From Streptococcus henryi DSM 19005 (GTDB lineage Bacteria > Bacillota > Bacilli > Lactobacillales > Streptococcaceae), in NCBI RefSeq assembly GCF_000376985.1, contig NZ_AQYA01000029.1:1-64000 (forward strand): DNA of 64,000 nucleotides. The letters run 5' to 3'. Of the stretch, positions 37,023 to 47,806 are shown piece by piece (the stretch's first letter is position 1; each line of letters begins with the position of its first letter). Under the pieces are notes generated by a model. The model did no database searches. It had not been told where the DNA came from and was given only the letters and a program-made list of their open reading frames with translations. Made by a program: the position numbers and the translations under genes.

Positions 37023-37337
37023 ATGAGCACATACGCAATCATCAAAACTGGTGGAAAACAAGTTAAAGTTGAAGTAGGTCAAGCTATCTACGTTGAAAAA
37101 CTTGACGTTGAAGCAGGAGCAGAAGTTACATTTAACGAAGTTGTTCTTGTCGGTGGTGACAAAACTGTAGTTGGTACTCCAGTTGTTGAAGGAGCTACTG
37201 TTGTTGGAACTGTTGAAAAACAAGGAAAACAAAAGAAAGTTGTTACTTACAAATACAAACCTAAAAAAGGTTCACACCGTAAACAAGGTCACCGTCAACC
37301 TTACACTAAAGTTGTTATCAACGCTATCAACGCTTAA
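37023..37337 (+). CDS. rplU: 50S ribosomal protein L21
   Basis: 104 residues, starting [19 protein letters not shown] and ending in [19 protein letters not shown], diagnostic for L21. The ATG at 37023 has AGGAGG. First gene of rplU-prp-rpmA. Confidence 0.98.
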   Translation: MSTYAIIKTGGKQVKVEVGQAIYVEKLDVEAGAEVTFNEVVLVGGDKTVVGTPVVEGATVVGTVEKQGKQKKVVTYKYKPKKGSHRKQGHRQPYTKVVINAINA

Positions 37338-37349
37338 TTTTTTAGTCGC

Positions 37350-37682
37350 ATGATTGAAGCACGATTTACAAAAGATGCGTCTGGTTGGTCTGAGATGCTT
37401 ATCACAGGACATGCTGGAAGCGGTGAATACGGCTTTGATGTGATTTGTGCCTCAGTTTCGATGTTAGCATTCAATTTTGTTAACTCAATTGAAGAAATGA
37501 CTGGGCATGAACCAGCGCTTGAATTAGTCGATGATGGTGGATATCTGAAGGTTTCGAAACCATCAGGATTCACAGAACAACAAGAGCAGGTCTGGCAAAC
37601 TCTCTTTCAGTCTATTGTGATTGGATTTGAGAATTTAGCGGAAAATTCTCCAGAATATGTCCGTCAACCTGTGATTTATTAA
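37350..37682 (+). CDS. prp: Ribosomal processing cysteine protease Prp
   Basis: 110 residues. Catalytic His and Cys are visible in MLITGHAGSGEYGFDVICASVSMLA (H22, C34). In Firmicutes Prp removes the N-terminal extension of L27 before ribosome assembly. Its location between L21 and L27 and the extended L27 here agree with this role. Confidence 0.92.
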   Translation: MIEARFTKDASGWSEMLITGHAGSGEYGFDVICASVSMLAFNFVNSIEEMTGHEPALELVDDGGYLKVSKPSGFTEQQEQVWQTLFQSIVIGFENLAENSPEYVRQPVIY

Positions 37683-37703
37683 ATTCAACGAGAGGAAATT
37701 AAA

Positions 37704-37997
37704 ATGATTAAACTTAATCTTTCTAACTTGCAATACTTCGCCCACAAAAAAGGTGGAGGTTCAACTTCTAACGGACGCGATTCACAAGCTAAACGTCTTG
37801 GAGCTAAAGCAGCTGATGGACAAACTGTAACAGGTGGATCAATCCTTTACCGTCAACGCGGAACACACATCTACCCAGGAGCTAACGTTGGTCGTGGTGG
37901 AGATGACACACTTTTCGCTAAAGTTGAAGGTGTTGTTCGTTTCGAACGTAAAGGTCGCGATAAAAAACAAGTTTCTGTTTACCCAATCGCAAAATAA
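37704..37997 (+). CDS. rpmA: 50S ribosomal protein L27 with Prp-cleaved extension
   Basis: 97 residues. The N-terminal extension [19 protein letters not shown] precedes the conserved L27 core ([20 protein letters not shown]). [11 protein letters not shown] is the Prp cleavage site type. L27 sits at the peptidyl transferase centre. SD GAGAGGAAA. Confidence 0.97.
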   Translation: MIKLNLSNLQYFAHKKGGGSTSNGRDSQAKRLGAKAADGQTVTGGSILYRQRGTHIYPGANVGRGGDDTLFAKVEGVVRFERKGRDKKQVSVYPIAK

Positions 37998-38014
37998 GAC
38001 TGGAAACAGTATAA

Positions 38015-38052
38015 GAAAAAGGCTTTCTGAGAAATCAGAGTGCCTTTTTTTG
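38015..38052 (+). terminator. Terminator of rplU-prp-rpmA
   Basis: AAAAAGGCTTTCTGA pairs with TCAGAGTGCCTTTTTT around GAAA. Confidence 0.85.
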
Positions 38053-38100
38053 TTTTAGTGAAAAATTTAATAATGTCTGATGAATTATGATGTTTGATAA

Positions 38101-38688
38101 TTACTGACTATAAAAGACCTTGTCTTTGTAGTTATCATCTCCATGAATGAGGTCTTTAGTTAGGAAGAGTCGTTCACGACTTGTGTCAGAGTCATCTACC
38201 TCACCATCTTTATTGAAGTAGTATGAAGGTAGTTTGATATTGGCAGGGACATAGTATAGTGTTTGAGGAATACCACTACCTGTGATGACAGTCATTATGA
38301 CAACTTCACCATCAAGTCGAGCATCAGTAAGAAAAAGGTCACCTTGAACACTACCGTCACTTGCAATCATTAGATAGGTTTGTTGATTTTCCCAAGTACC
38401 TGCAATAAGGCTAAAGTCGCCAGTTAAAATCGAATCATATAAGAAGTTTTGATCACTTGTATCTGTAATACTAGGTTCATCCTGATTATTAGACGAACCT
38501 GTTTTTGTATTTATTTTTGAGGATTCATTTGATTTGTCAGCCTCTGGACTGGTAGAGGAGGTGCTTTCTTTTGTATTGGTTTCTGTGGTACTAATGCTCG
38601 TAGAATTTTGTATATCTGGTTGACAGGCACTCAGGCTTAAAGTAAGTAATAGTAGAGTAGTTAAAGCTCCCAATTTAGGTTGTTTCAT
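38101..38688 (-). CDS. Lipoprotein with C-terminal DUF6287-like domain
   Basis: About 195 residues. A lipoprotein signal peptide ends in the lipobox LSAC (residues about 19-22). A Ser/Thr/Asn-rich linker follows, then a small domain with SLIAGTWENQQTYLMIASDGSVQ. The ATG at 38688 has AAAGGAAG in register; an ATG 18 bp upstream does not. Function unknown; DUF6287 is a recalled name. Confidence 0.7.
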   Translation of the reverse strand: MKQPKLGALTTLLLLTLSLSACQPDIQNSTSISTTETNTKESTSSTSPEADKSNESSKINTKTGSSNNQDEPSITDTSDQNFLYDSILTGDFSLIAGTWENQQTYLMIASDGSVQGDLFLTDARLDGEVVIMTVITGSGIPQTLYYVPANIKLPSYYFNKDGEVDDSDTSRERLFLTKDLIHGDDNYKDKVFYSQ

Positions 38689-38829
38689 AGTATCACTTCC
38701 TTTCACCTACTATTATACTACGAGTCAATTTTTATCTGTTATAAAAAATGGCTTTGAACATTGAAAAGAGTTACCACTCTCTCAATTTCTGCTATAATAT
38801 AAGAAGATAAAATGACAAAAGGACACATT

Positions 38830-39513
38830 ATGCAAACGATATTATCTCAACGTCTCCAAGACGTTGCAAACTATATACCGACAGGGGCTCGCCTCTTAGA
38901 TGTGGGCAGTGACCACGCATATTTACCGATTTACCTTATGGAAAAAGGGTTGATCGACTTTGCTATTGCTGGAGAAGTTGTTAAGGGGCCTTACGATTCT
39001 GCCGTGACAAATGTTGCTAGCTCAGGCCTTTCTGATAAGATTCAAGTACGGTTAGCCAATGGCCTTGCAGCTTTCGAAGAAGCAGACGATATTTCAGTCA
39101 TCACAATTTGTGGTATGGGTGGCTATTTAATTTCTGATATTTTGGAAAATGGCAGAGCTAAGTTAACCAATGTTGACCGACTCATCTTACAACCTAATAA
39201 CCGTGAAGATGAACTACGCGATTGGCTAGGACGAAATGGTTTCAAGATTATTGCCGAAAAAATCATGACTGAGAATGATAAATTCTATGAAATCATGGTT
39301 GTTGAACCTGGTCAAATGGACTTAGATGCTCGTGAGCTTCGCTTTGGTCCTCACCTCTTGCAAGAAAAGTCTCAGGTATTTAAGGCTAAGTGGCAACGGG
39401 AACTAGGGAAGCTAGAAATTGCTCTAAGTCATGTTCCTGAGAGTCATGAGGATGACCGCTCTGCTATTTCCCAAAAAATCCAAGCTATCAAGGAGGCTAT
39501 CAATGAAAGCTAG
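38830..39513 (+). CDS. trmK: tRNA (adenine-22-N1)-methyltransferase
   Basis: About 227 residues. Rossmann SAM-binding motif [19 protein letters not shown], then [15 protein letters not shown] and [15 protein letters not shown] are typical of TrmK. It methylates A22 in tRNA. ATG at 38830 has AAAAGGACA upstream. It overlaps the Nif3-like gene, as in most Firmicutes. Confidence 0.92.
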   Translation: MQTILSQRLQDVANYIPTGARLLDVGSDHAYLPIYLMEKGLIDFAIAGEVVKGPYDSAVTNVASSGLSDKIQVRLANGLAAFEEADDISVITICGMGGYLISDILENGRAKLTNVDRLILQPNNREDELRDWLGRNGFKIIAEKIMTENDKFYEIMVVEPGQMDLDARELRFGPHLLQEKSQVFKAKWQRELGKLEIALSHVPESHEDDRSAISQKIQAIKEAINES

Positions 39514-40291
39514 AGAGTTAATTGAACGTTATGAGGCCTACTGTCCACAGGAACTTTCTATGGAAGGGGATATCTCAGGTTTGCAGATTGGAACCTTAGA
39601 TAAATTAGTGGATCGTGTTATGGTAACTTTGGATGTCCGTGAGACAACGGTTGCTGAGGCTATTGAAAAAGGTGTTGATTTGATTATCACCAAGCATGCC
39701 CCGATTTTTCGTCCATTGAGTGATCTTGTTGCTACACCGCAAAACAAAATTTACTTGTATTTGATTAAGCATGACATTGCTGTTTATGTCAGTCACACTA
39801 ATATTGATATTGTTCCGGATGGTCTCAATGACTGGTTCTGTGATCGACTAGGGATTAAGTTTACTAAACCACTCTCTTTAACACATGATAGCTATGGGAT
39901 TGGCCGTATTGGCGATATTCCAAGACAGACTTTCTCTGAGTTTGCGCTAAAAGTTAAAGATACTTTTAATCTTGACAGTGTAAGGCTCGTTAGTTATGGT
40001 CAAGAAACAAAGGTAATTCGCCGTGTCGCTATCTGTGGCGGAAGTGGTCAAAGTTTTTACAAGGAAGCTTTGGCTAAAGGAGCTGACGTTTACGTGACGG
40101 GTGATATTTACTATCATACTGCTCAAGAAATGATTACAAATGGTTTGTTAGGGATTGATCCTGGGCATCATATTGAAGTCCTATTTATTGAAAAATTGAT
40201 TGAAAAAATGGAAAAATGGAAATATGAAAACCAGTGGAATGTGACTTTCATTGCTAGTCAAGCACAGACCAATCCATTTAGTCATCTTTAG
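39503..40291 (+). CDS. Nif3-like dinuclear metal centre hexameric protein
   Basis: About 262 residues. Begins [18 protein letters not shown]. Metal-binding stretches [21 protein letters not shown] and [10 protein letters not shown] are visible. Related to B. subtilis YqfO; also tied to GTP cyclohydrolase-like assignments. Biochemical role unknown. ATG at 39503 with AAGGAGG overlaps trmK by 11 bp. Confidence 0.9.
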   Translation: MKARELIERYEAYCPQELSMEGDISGLQIGTLDKLVDRVMVTLDVRETTVAEAIEKGVDLIITKHAPIFRPLSDLVATPQNKIYLYLIKHDIAVYVSHTNIDIVPDGLNDWFCDRLGIKFTKPLSLTHDSYGIGRIGDIPRQTFSEFALKVKDTFNLDSVRLVSYGQETKVIRRVAICGGSGQSFYKEALAKGADVYVTGDIYYHTAQEMITNGLLGIDPGHHIEVLFIEKLIEKMEKWKYENQWNVTFIASQAQTNPFSHL

Positions 40292-40306
40292 GAAGAAGGT
40301 AGTCTT

Positions 40307-41134
40307 ATGTTTGAATGGATAAGTTCGCAAAATGTGGTTTTGCTGGCTTTTCTAGCAGGATTGTTTACATGGGGATGTACCATTTTAGGTGCAGCAATTG
40401 TTTTCTTCTTTAAAAATATCAGTCGTAAGCTCTTAGATGTTATGATGGGATTCGCTGCTGGTGTTATGATTGCGGCCTCTTTCTGGTCTCTCTTGCAACC
40501 TTCAATTGCCTATGCTCAAGATAATGGTTATGGTGGCTGGTCATGGTTTCCGGCTGCAGCAGGGTTCTTGCTAGGTGGTTTTAGCCTTCGTATTATCGAT
40601 GCTTTGGTTCCCCATCTGCATATTGGTGATGAAATTTCTCAAGTAGAAGGAATTCAGCCTCAGAAAAAACTGTCAAAAACAGCTCTGCTATTTTTGGCTA
40701 TAACCATCCATAATTTCCCTGAAGGATTAGCGGTTGGGGTTAGCTTCGGTGCCCTTGCGACTGGTCAGCCATCTGCGGCAGCTGTTATGGGAGCTATCGG
40801 TTTGGCAGTGGGGATTGGTTTACAAAATATTCCAGAGGGCGCTGCCCTCTCGGTGCCCTTACGTGCGGACGGGAAATCGCGTGCGCGTGCTTTCTATCTC
40901 GGTTCTATGTCGGCCATCGTTGAACCAATTGGAGCCGTTTTAGGAGCAGCCTTGGTCATGTTAATGCTTCAAATCATACCCTTTGCCCTTTCATTTGCTG
41001 CAGGAGCTATGATTTTCGTTGTAGTTGAAGAGCTCATTCCAGAATCTCAAACCAATGGTAATACAGACGTTGCAACACTTGGTCTCATGCTGGGCTTTGT
41101 AATTATGATGGTCATGGATGTTGCCTTAGGTTAG
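40307..41134 (+). CDS. ZIP-family metal transporter
   Basis: 275 residues with about eight membrane segments. The conserved metal-site motifs HNFPEGLAVGVSFG (near residue 135) and GLQNIPEGAALSVPL (near 170) identify the ZIP family (ZupT-like). A His-containing loop (PHLHIGDE) lies before them. Imports Zn or other divalent metals. It is 11 bp from the next gene. Confidence 0.93.
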   Translation: MFEWISSQNVVLLAFLAGLFTWGCTILGAAIVFFFKNISRKLLDVMMGFAAGVMIAASFWSLLQPSIAYAQDNGYGGWSWFPAAAGFLLGGFSLRIIDALVPHLHIGDEISQVEGIQPQKKLSKTALLFLAITIHNFPEGLAVGVSFGALATGQPSAAAVMGAIGLAVGIGLQNIPEGAALSVPLRADGKSRARAFYLGSMSAIVEPIGAVLGAALVMLMLQIIPFALSFAAGAMIFVVVEELIPESQTNGNTDVATLGLMLGFVIMMVMDVALG

Positions 41135-41144
41135 GAGTCTAGTT

Positions 41145-42254
41145 ATGTCAAAAAAAGAAAAAATTGCCATTGTGGGAGCGGGAGCAGTGGGAAGCACTGC
41201 AGCCTACTATCTTTCACAAGACTCCAATCTTGAAATCACTGTTTTTGATTACGGACATGGGCAAGCTACCAAGGCTGCAGCAGGGATTATCAGCCCCTGG
41301 TTTTCTAAGAGACGTAACAAGGCTTGGTATAAATTAGCCCGCTTGGGTGCTGATTTTTACCCTGACCTAGTTGCTGACTTAGAAAAAACTGGTGCTGACA
41401 CTTCATTCTACCAGCAAACAGGTGTCTATCTACTCAGGAAAAATGAAGATAAGCTACAAGAACTTCTTGATTTGGCTCTCAGTCGTTTGGAAGAATCACC
41501 CATAATTGGACAGATTAAACTTTTGAAAGCAAGTGAAGCTCAGGAAAAATTCCCCGGTTTACAAGGATTTGAAAAATTGCTTTATGCCTCAGGTGGTGCC
41601 AGAGTTGAGGGAGCTAAATTGACCCAAACTCTCTTGTCAGCCAGTCAGCTTACTTACATCAATAAAGAAGTTCAAATCCAACCTCTTGAGGAGGGATACA
41701 GGATTGATGGTCAGATTTTTGATAAGGTAATCTTAGCAACGGGTGCTTGGCTGGGACAAATTTTAACTCCGCTTGGTTTTAAAGTGGATGTCCGTCCCCA
41801 AAAGGGTCAGCTCCGCGATTATTACTTTGAAAACCTGAATACAGACGCCTATCCGGTTGTCATGCCTGAGGGAGAAATTGATATCATTCCTTTTGACAAT
41901 GGCAAAATCAGTCTTGGTGCCAGCCATGAAAATGATAAGAGCTTCGATTTGACTCTAAATCAAGGTATTCTTGATTCTTTTCAAAATCAAGCTCAGACTT
42001 ATTTTCCACATTTTGAGGCCGCTGAGCAAAAAAGCGCTCGAGTAGGTATTCGTGCCTATACCAGTGATTTTTCGCCTTTCTTTGGACAAATAGCAGAGCT
42101 GCCAGGCCTTTATGTAGCTAGTGGTTTAGGATCAACAGGATTAACAATTGGACCATTTATAGGAAATCAGTTGGCAAAGATGGTACTTGGACAGCCAACA
42201 CAAATAGCCCCAGCTGATTACCCAACAAATAAATATATAAAGAAAAGTAACTGA
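41145..42254 (+). CDS. FAD-dependent D-amino-acid oxidase/dehydrogenase-like protein
   Basis: 369 residues. Starts with the FAD-binding dinucleotide motif VGAGAVGSTAAYYL and has the C-terminal GLYVASGLGSTGLTIGPFIG typical of DAO enzymes (glycine oxidase, D-amino acid dehydrogenase). Substrate not assignable. It may form a unit with the ZIP gene. Confidence 0.85.
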   Translation: MSKKEKIAIVGAGAVGSTAAYYLSQDSNLEITVFDYGHGQATKAAAGIISPWFSKRRNKAWYKLARLGADFYPDLVADLEKTGADTSFYQQTGVYLLRKNEDKLQELLDLALSRLEESPIIGQIKLLKASEAQEKFPGLQGFEKLLYASGGARVEGAKLTQTLLSASQLTYINKEVQIQPLEEGYRIDGQIFDKVILATGAWLGQILTPLGFKVDVRPQKGQLRDYYFENLNTDAYPVVMPEGEIDIIPFDNGKISLGASHENDKSFDLTLNQGILDSFQNQAQTYFPHFEAAEQKSARVGIRAYTSDFSPFFGQIAELPGLYVASGLGSTGLTIGPFIGNQLAKMVLGQPTQIAPADYPTNKYIKKSN

Positions 42255-42277
42255 GTTTCATTTCAGTTATTTTTTAC
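42246..42277 (+). terminator. Terminator after the DAO gene
   Basis: AGTAACTGAG pairs with TTCAGTTATT and a T tract follows; it begins inside the stop-codon region. Confidence 0.75.
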
Positions 42278-42408
42278 TATATGGCAATAACCATTTATAT
42301 AGGTTTTTGAAGAGAGATGACCTAGCTCTGCAGTTGCACTGACCATTACATGCCAAATTTCTCCATTTTCGGTATAATACAAGTATAATAAAGTCCAGGA
42401 GGTAGCAC

Positions 42409-43539
42409 ATGCACATTCTTATAGCGCCAGATTCATTTAAAGAAAGTCTCTCAGCTCGTCAAGTTGCTGAAGCACTGCGTCAAGGATTTTCTCAATCTCT
42501 GCCCCATGCAAGCTTTGACCTAATGCCAGTTGGAGACGGTGGCGAAGGTACTATGGTAGCCCTCATTGACGGTCTCTCTTTGGAAATAAAGACGCATCAG
42601 GTAACTGGTGCTCTTGGGAAACTAGTTAACGCACACTATGCTAGCAAAGAAAACCTTGCGGTTTTTGAGATGGCTGATATCTGTGGACTTGAAATGGTCC
42701 CAAAGAATGCAAGAAATCCTTTAAGAGTCACCACTAAAGGCGTTGGGGAAATGCTAGCTTACCTTACTCAAAAAGGTTTTACTCAAATTATGGTCGGAGT
42801 TGGAGGAAGTTCCAGCAATGATGGTGGCATTGGTATGGCAGCAGGCTTAGGCTACCGCTTTTTGGACAAGCAAGGAAAGGAACTAGAAGCAGTGGGAGCA
42901 AATCTAGGGAAAATTTCTTCTATTCTGCCTCCCAAAGAAAATACCCTTCAAAGAGTTTCAGTTACCATTATTACAGATGTTACAAACCCTTTATGTGGAA
43001 AAGAAGGAGCTAGCTATGTTTTTGGAAGTCAGAAAGGTCTTCACAGCCAAGACTTTGAAAGTGTAGACCAGAGGATGAGAAAGTTCTACCAGCAGGCTAA
43101 TCCAGATATATTTAATATGGCTGGTGCGGGAGCGGGAGGAGGAATGGCAGCAGGGTTGGTAACCTTTGCAGGAGGGAAACTTCTCTCAGGAATTGATGCT
43201 GTTCTTGATATTCTAAATTTTGACCAGCGTGTGAAGAAGGCAGACCTAGTTGTTGTTGGCGAGGGACGTATGGATAAACAAAGTCTATCAGGAAAAGCTC
43301 CAGTAGGAGTGGCTCTGAGAACACCAGATGACATTCCAGTTATTGCTATTTGTGGCTCTTTAAAGGATGATTTGCCAGATTTTCCAAGCCATAAGATTCA
43401 GGCAGCCTTCCCCATCATAGCTTCAGTTGATAGTCTAGAGAATACACTGGCTCAAGCTCAAGAAAACTTGAGACGAACAGCACTAAATATTGGAAATTTA
43501 GTATTAATTACAACAAATAACTTTATAAATGAAAGATAA
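42409..43539 (+). CDS. Glycerate kinase
   Basis: 376 residues, GarK/GlxK type. APDSFKESLSARQVAEAL and GDGGEGTMVALIDG at the N-terminus, then VGVGGSSSNDGGIGMAAGLG and AGAGGGMAAGLVTFAGG are characteristic. Phosphorylates glycerate (2-phosphoglycerate product in this family), which can feed the next gene product, enolase. SD AGGAGGT. Confidence 0.95.
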   Translation: MHILIAPDSFKESLSARQVAEALRQGFSQSLPHASFDLMPVGDGGEGTMVALIDGLSLEIKTHQVTGALGKLVNAHYASKENLAVFEMADICGLEMVPKNARNPLRVTTKGVGEMLAYLTQKGFTQIMVGVGGSSSNDGGIGMAAGLGYRFLDKQGKELEAVGANLGKISSILPPKENTLQRVSVTIITDVTNPLCGKEGASYVFGSQKGLHSQDFESVDQRMRKFYQQANPDIFNMAGAGAGGGMAAGLVTFAGGKLLSGIDAVLDILNFDQRVKKADLVVVGEGRMDKQSLSGKAPVGVALRTPDDIPVIAICGSLKDDLPDFPSHKIQAAFPIIASVDSLENTLAQAQENLRRTALNIGNLVLITTNNFINER

Positions 43540-43540
43540 A

Positions 43541-43669
43541 GAGGCTGGGCAAAAACTCAATCTATACCCTTCTTTTGAAAAATAGACACTTTAAAAAGGC
43601 ATAGAATCAACGTTTTGGATAACGAAGTTCTATGCCTTTTACCGTATTCTGGAGTTTTTGCCCAGCCCC
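43541..43669. repeat. MITE-like repeat, family 1, intact copy
   Basis: 129 bp. Left end GAGGCTGGGCAAAAACTC (43541-43558) and right end GAGTTTTTGCCCAGCCCC (43652-43669) pair at 17 of 18 positions. An inner stem AAAAAGGCATAGAA (43593-43606) pairs with TTCTATGCCTTTT (43628-43640). No coding capacity. It lies 1 bp after the kinase stop codon and can serve as its terminator. A second copy lies at 36516-36637. Confidence 0.8.
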
Positions 43670-43755
43670 TTTTGATGTTTGAAATAGAACATGGCCTCAG
43701 TAGTTTTTGTGGAAACTCCTTCACGTCTAACCCTAAATTATCTTGAAATAAAAAT

Positions 43756-44214
43756 TCAACCAAAGATTTTTTTCCAGAGAGATTTTTTTTCAGTTTGTTC
43801 AGAAGAAGAGGGTTTTGGCTCCTCAAACAAGTTTGGAAACTGACTTCTTATATCTGGATTAATAATATCAACAGGCTTATCTGAGTGAATAATGACACCG
43901 TAAGGGGATAAGCTTTTATCTTCCCGTATGACAGTTACATTTAAATTAATCTGATTAGCTAATTTCATGTAATTCATTTGTAAACTGTTGGGAAGATTTG
44001 AAGATAGTTTGACGTGGGGGTTCTCGTGGATTTTGATAATTTGATTTAAAATATCAGCTAATTGATTTCTGACAACTTCTAAACGTGCATCTTCAAGAGT
44101 AATAGCTAAGATGACTCGCTCTTCAAATGTCCCTAAGAAACGACGTTGTTGATCTGGGTCAAAACGATGTTCGCCACTTGAAGCCTGTAAAACTTTTTGA
44201 TCTAAATTTTCCAT
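43756..44214 (-). CDS. YueI-like DUF1694 protein
   Basis: 152 residues. Contains QQRRFLGTFEERVILAITLEDA and ISPYGVIIHSDKPVDI-like core (SLSPYGVIIHSDKP), matching the DUF1694/YueI family of Firmicutes. Cytosolic, function unknown. Start has GAGGTG in register on the minus strand. A Ser/Glu/Lys-rich C-terminal tail. Confidence 0.75.
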   Translation of the reverse strand: MENLDQKVLQASSGEHRFDPDQQRRFLGTFEERVILAITLEDARLEVVRNQLADILNQIIKIHENPHVKLSSNLPNSLQMNYMKLANQINLNVTVIREDKSLSPYGVIIHSDKPVDIINPDIRSQFPNLFEEPKPSSSEQTEKKSLWKKIFG

Positions 44215-44446
44215 GAAACACCTCTTTTCAATACTTATTAAGCAAATTATACCTTATTCTTATGGAAAATACAGTTAAATAGATTTGATAGATGAATCTA
44301 GCATAACTAAATCGTAAGATAATTAAAGAAATATCATCTAAAATGATAAAAGTTTTAAATAATCTAAGGAAAGAAAAGAGAAAGGAAAACATTTTAATAC
44401 AAATCTTTTGAAAATAAAAATGAATTTCATAATAACGCATTTTAGT

Positions 44447-44475
44447 TTGATTATTAACTGAGATTGTGGTATTAT
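44447..44475 (+). promoter_or_regulatory. eno promoter
   Basis: TTGATT (44447-44452), a 17-bp spacer and TATTAT (44470-44475), with GGAGAG before the start at 44516. The 300 bp before eno are AT-rich and hold no other gene. Confidence 0.65.
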
Positions 44476-44494
44476 TAACATGTAAAAATATTAA

Positions 44495-45824
<1,330 letters not shown>

Positions 45825-45861
45825 TTATTTATTGCATAAAGGGCTAGAAACCTTGATATTA

Positions 45862-45896
45862 AGCACTTTGGGGCATCATCCCGAGGTGCTTTTTTA
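45862..45896 (+). terminator. Terminator for eno supplied by the island
   Basis: AGCACTTTGGGG pairs with CCCGAGGTGCT (with GU pairs) around a CATCAT loop, followed by TTTTT. It lies inside the island 40 bp after attL, so it replaces a native stop that the insertion pushed away. Confidence 0.85.
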
Positions 45897-45900
45897 GAAT

Positions 45901-45923
45901 TTACTACCCTTTTTACTACCCCT
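45901..45923. repeat. Direct TTACTACCC repeats, likely integrase arm sites
   Basis: TTACTACCC occurs at 45901-45909 and again at 45913-45921. The 14-mer TTTTTACTACCCCT also occurs near the other end at about 56538-56551. Paired short direct repeats near both att sites suit arm-type binding sites for a tyrosine integrase with an N-terminal arm-binding domain. Confidence 0.5.
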
Positions 45924-45970
45924 AGTGAAAATTAGGTATAGTAAGAGGGTAACCCAAGATGGGGCAACCC

Positions 45971-47134
45971 TTATAAACTATTGATTGCTGTTTCATAATT
46001 TGAGACAGCTTTTTTTGCGTTTTCTTGGTTAGTGTGCCAATATACATTTTCAGTCATCATCAAGTTAGAGTGCCCTAGTCTGTATTGTACATCTTTAGGG
46101 CTAGCTTGAGCATAGAGCATCATTGTTGTATGTGTGTGACGAAAACCATGGAATGATACGTTAGTCACGCCAGCAGCCTTAAAATGCTTATTTAGGCGTT
46201 GTCTTAAATTACAAGCATAGGCATATTTTTCTGTAAATACAGAGAATACAACCGTTTCAGACCGCCCTAGTTGCCATGATTGTACTTGTTGGCGGTTTTT
46301 ATATTGCTTGAGCATAAGTAACGTTGCATTGTCTATTGGTATATCACGATAACCAGCGCTTGATTTAGGCGAGTTTATCTCTTGAAATCTGTTGAGTGTC
46401 TTGTTAATGCTGATAATACCATTATCTAGGTCAATATCAGACCATTCAAGAGCTAGAGCCTCACCGATACGGCAACCAGTAGCTAACAAAGTCTTGTATA
46501 GGACAATATCAAACAGGTTTTCATAGTTTGATTGGTCTAAGATATCGAGATAATCAAGAAATTGTTTTAACTCTTTGTTATCTAGATATTTTACACCAGC
46601 TTTTTCTTTTTGTTGCTTACGTGGCACGATAACATCGTTAGCTGGGTTATATGTTATCACTTGCAGAGAAACACCGTATTTCAAAATACGCTTATTCATG
46701 TTATGCAGAAAGCGATAGTTAGCATATGCCCCTTTTTCGCCCTTATTTGCTTTCTCAGCCCATTTGTTTACTTGTTGTTGGATAATAGGTGTCGTTAGCT
46801 TAGATAGCTTGTAATCGCCAAATACAGGCAATAAATGAACTTTTATTAAACCGTCGTATGATTGTTGCGTATTTGGCTTGAGAGAGCTTTTATAGCTATC
46901 CCACCAACTATTAGAAAGCTCCTTATACGTTGTAATTGTTGGCTTGTCTTTAACTGTATAGCCGTTAGCAGCAAAAGCATTGATAGCATCACGCGCTTTT
47001 ATTCTAACGCCCTTTTGGGTAGTGGCTGTAACAGTTGTACGGGCTTTCTTGCCCGTTAGTTGGTCAACTCCTAGGTAAACACTAGCATAGTAAACTTTTT
47101 GACCGTTCTTTTTGATTTTATCTTTGATTTTCAT
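45971..47134 (-). CDS. int: Tyrosine recombinase (island integrase)
   Basis: 387 residues. An N-terminal arm-binding domain (KNGQKVYYASVYLGVDQLTG) and SAM-like core-binding domain precede the catalytic domain. Arg in ATGCRIGEALALEWSDID, HxxR in FHGFRHTHTTMML, His in YRLGHSN and the nucleophile Tyr in NVYWHT are all present. It would integrate the island at the 3' end of eno. It points toward attL. An excisionase candidate is at 48967. Confidence 0.95.
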   Translation of the reverse strand: MKIKDKIKKNGQKVYYASVYLGVDQLTGKKARTTVTATTQKGVRIKARDAINAFAANGYTVKDKPTITTYKELSNSWWDSYKSSLKPNTQQSYDGLIKVHLLPVFGDYKLSKLTTPIIQQQVNKWAEKANKGEKGAYANYRFLHNMNKRILKYGVSLQVITYNPANDVIVPRKQQKEKAGVKYLDNKELKQFLDYLDILDQSNYENLFDIVLYKTLLATGCRIGEALALEWSDIDLDNGIISINKTLNRFQEINSPKSSAGYRDIPIDNATLLMLKQYKNRQQVQSWQLGRSETVVFSVFTEKYAYACNLRQRLNKHFKAAGVTNVSFHGFRHTHTTMMLYAQASPKDVQYRLGHSNLMMTENVYWHTNQENAKKAVSNYETAINSL

Positions 47135-47160
47135 GTATTTGTACCTTTCTTTCCATCAGC

Positions 47161-47191
47161 AGGCAAGGCGCGTGGTTTTGTTAGGTATTTA
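47161..47191 (+). repeat. 31-bp direct repeat, copy 1
   Basis: Begins AGGCAAGGCGCGTGG and ends GGTATTTA. Identical to 48190-48220. It lies in the int promoter region, 27 bp above the int start codon. The two copies bracket exactly the repressor/Cro module. Confidence 0.85.
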
Positions 47192-47217
47192 TACATGTTA
47201 TTACAATAGAATGATTA

Positions 47218-47781
47218 TTATTTTTTAAATTCGGTAATCATTTTAAAAATAATTTCTTTATCTGATGAATCTAACAAAGAAAGAAAGACTAGCAAATCAC
47301 TTTTAAGATATTCTTTTTTATCTAATAAAAAAGTTAGATATTTATAAAATTCAAAGTCTGTCTCTTTGTCGCTTAGTTCCTGATATACTTTTTGACCATA
47401 CCGAGCTTTTATTTTTTCTCGGCTACTTCGTACCAGTATAGCCATATCTTTGACTTGCTGAACTTGAGGGTAAATATCGCTATCTTGTTCAATATTCTCA
47501 GCCATATCAATTAGTTTTTGAGTCTCTTTATAAAAACCTTCTTCATCACTAGGAAATTCAAAAGCAATAGTTTCCTCATGATAACCTAGAAGATATGGGA
47601 CAGTTACACCGAAGAAATCAGCTAGTATTTGAGCAGGCGCAGACTTTATCGGTGTTCTATTTGCCTCCCAGTTTTGGACAGTCCGTAGAGTAACAGTAAA
47701 ATCAGACTTATCATTTAGCATTTCTGTCAGAGCTTTTTGAGATAAGCCTCTTTCTTTTCGCAATTTTTGCAATCTATTCAT
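47218..47781 (-). CDS. CI-like repressor
   Basis: About 187 residues. The N-terminal XRE helix-turn-helix (MNRLQKLRKERGLSQKALTE...VTLRTVQNWEANRTPIKS) binds DNA. The rest is an acidic helical domain without an S24 peptidase catalytic motif, so induction probably uses an antirepressor from a helper rather than self-cleavage. ATG 47781 has GGAAAGGTGG in register; the longer frame lies in the operator region. Divergent from the Cro-like gene. Confidence 0.85.
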   Translation of the reverse strand: MNRLQKLRKERGLSQKALTEMLNDKSDFTVTLRTVQNWEANRTPIKSAPAQILADFFGVTVPYLLGYHEETIAFEFPSDEEGFYKETQKLIDMAENIEQDSDIYPQVQQVKDMAILVRSSREKIKARYGQKVYQELSDKETDFEFYKYLTFLLDKKEYLKSDLLVFLSLLDSSDKEIIFKMITEFKK

Positions 47782-47806
47782 TAGGTAAAACCACCTTTCC
47801 AAAATG

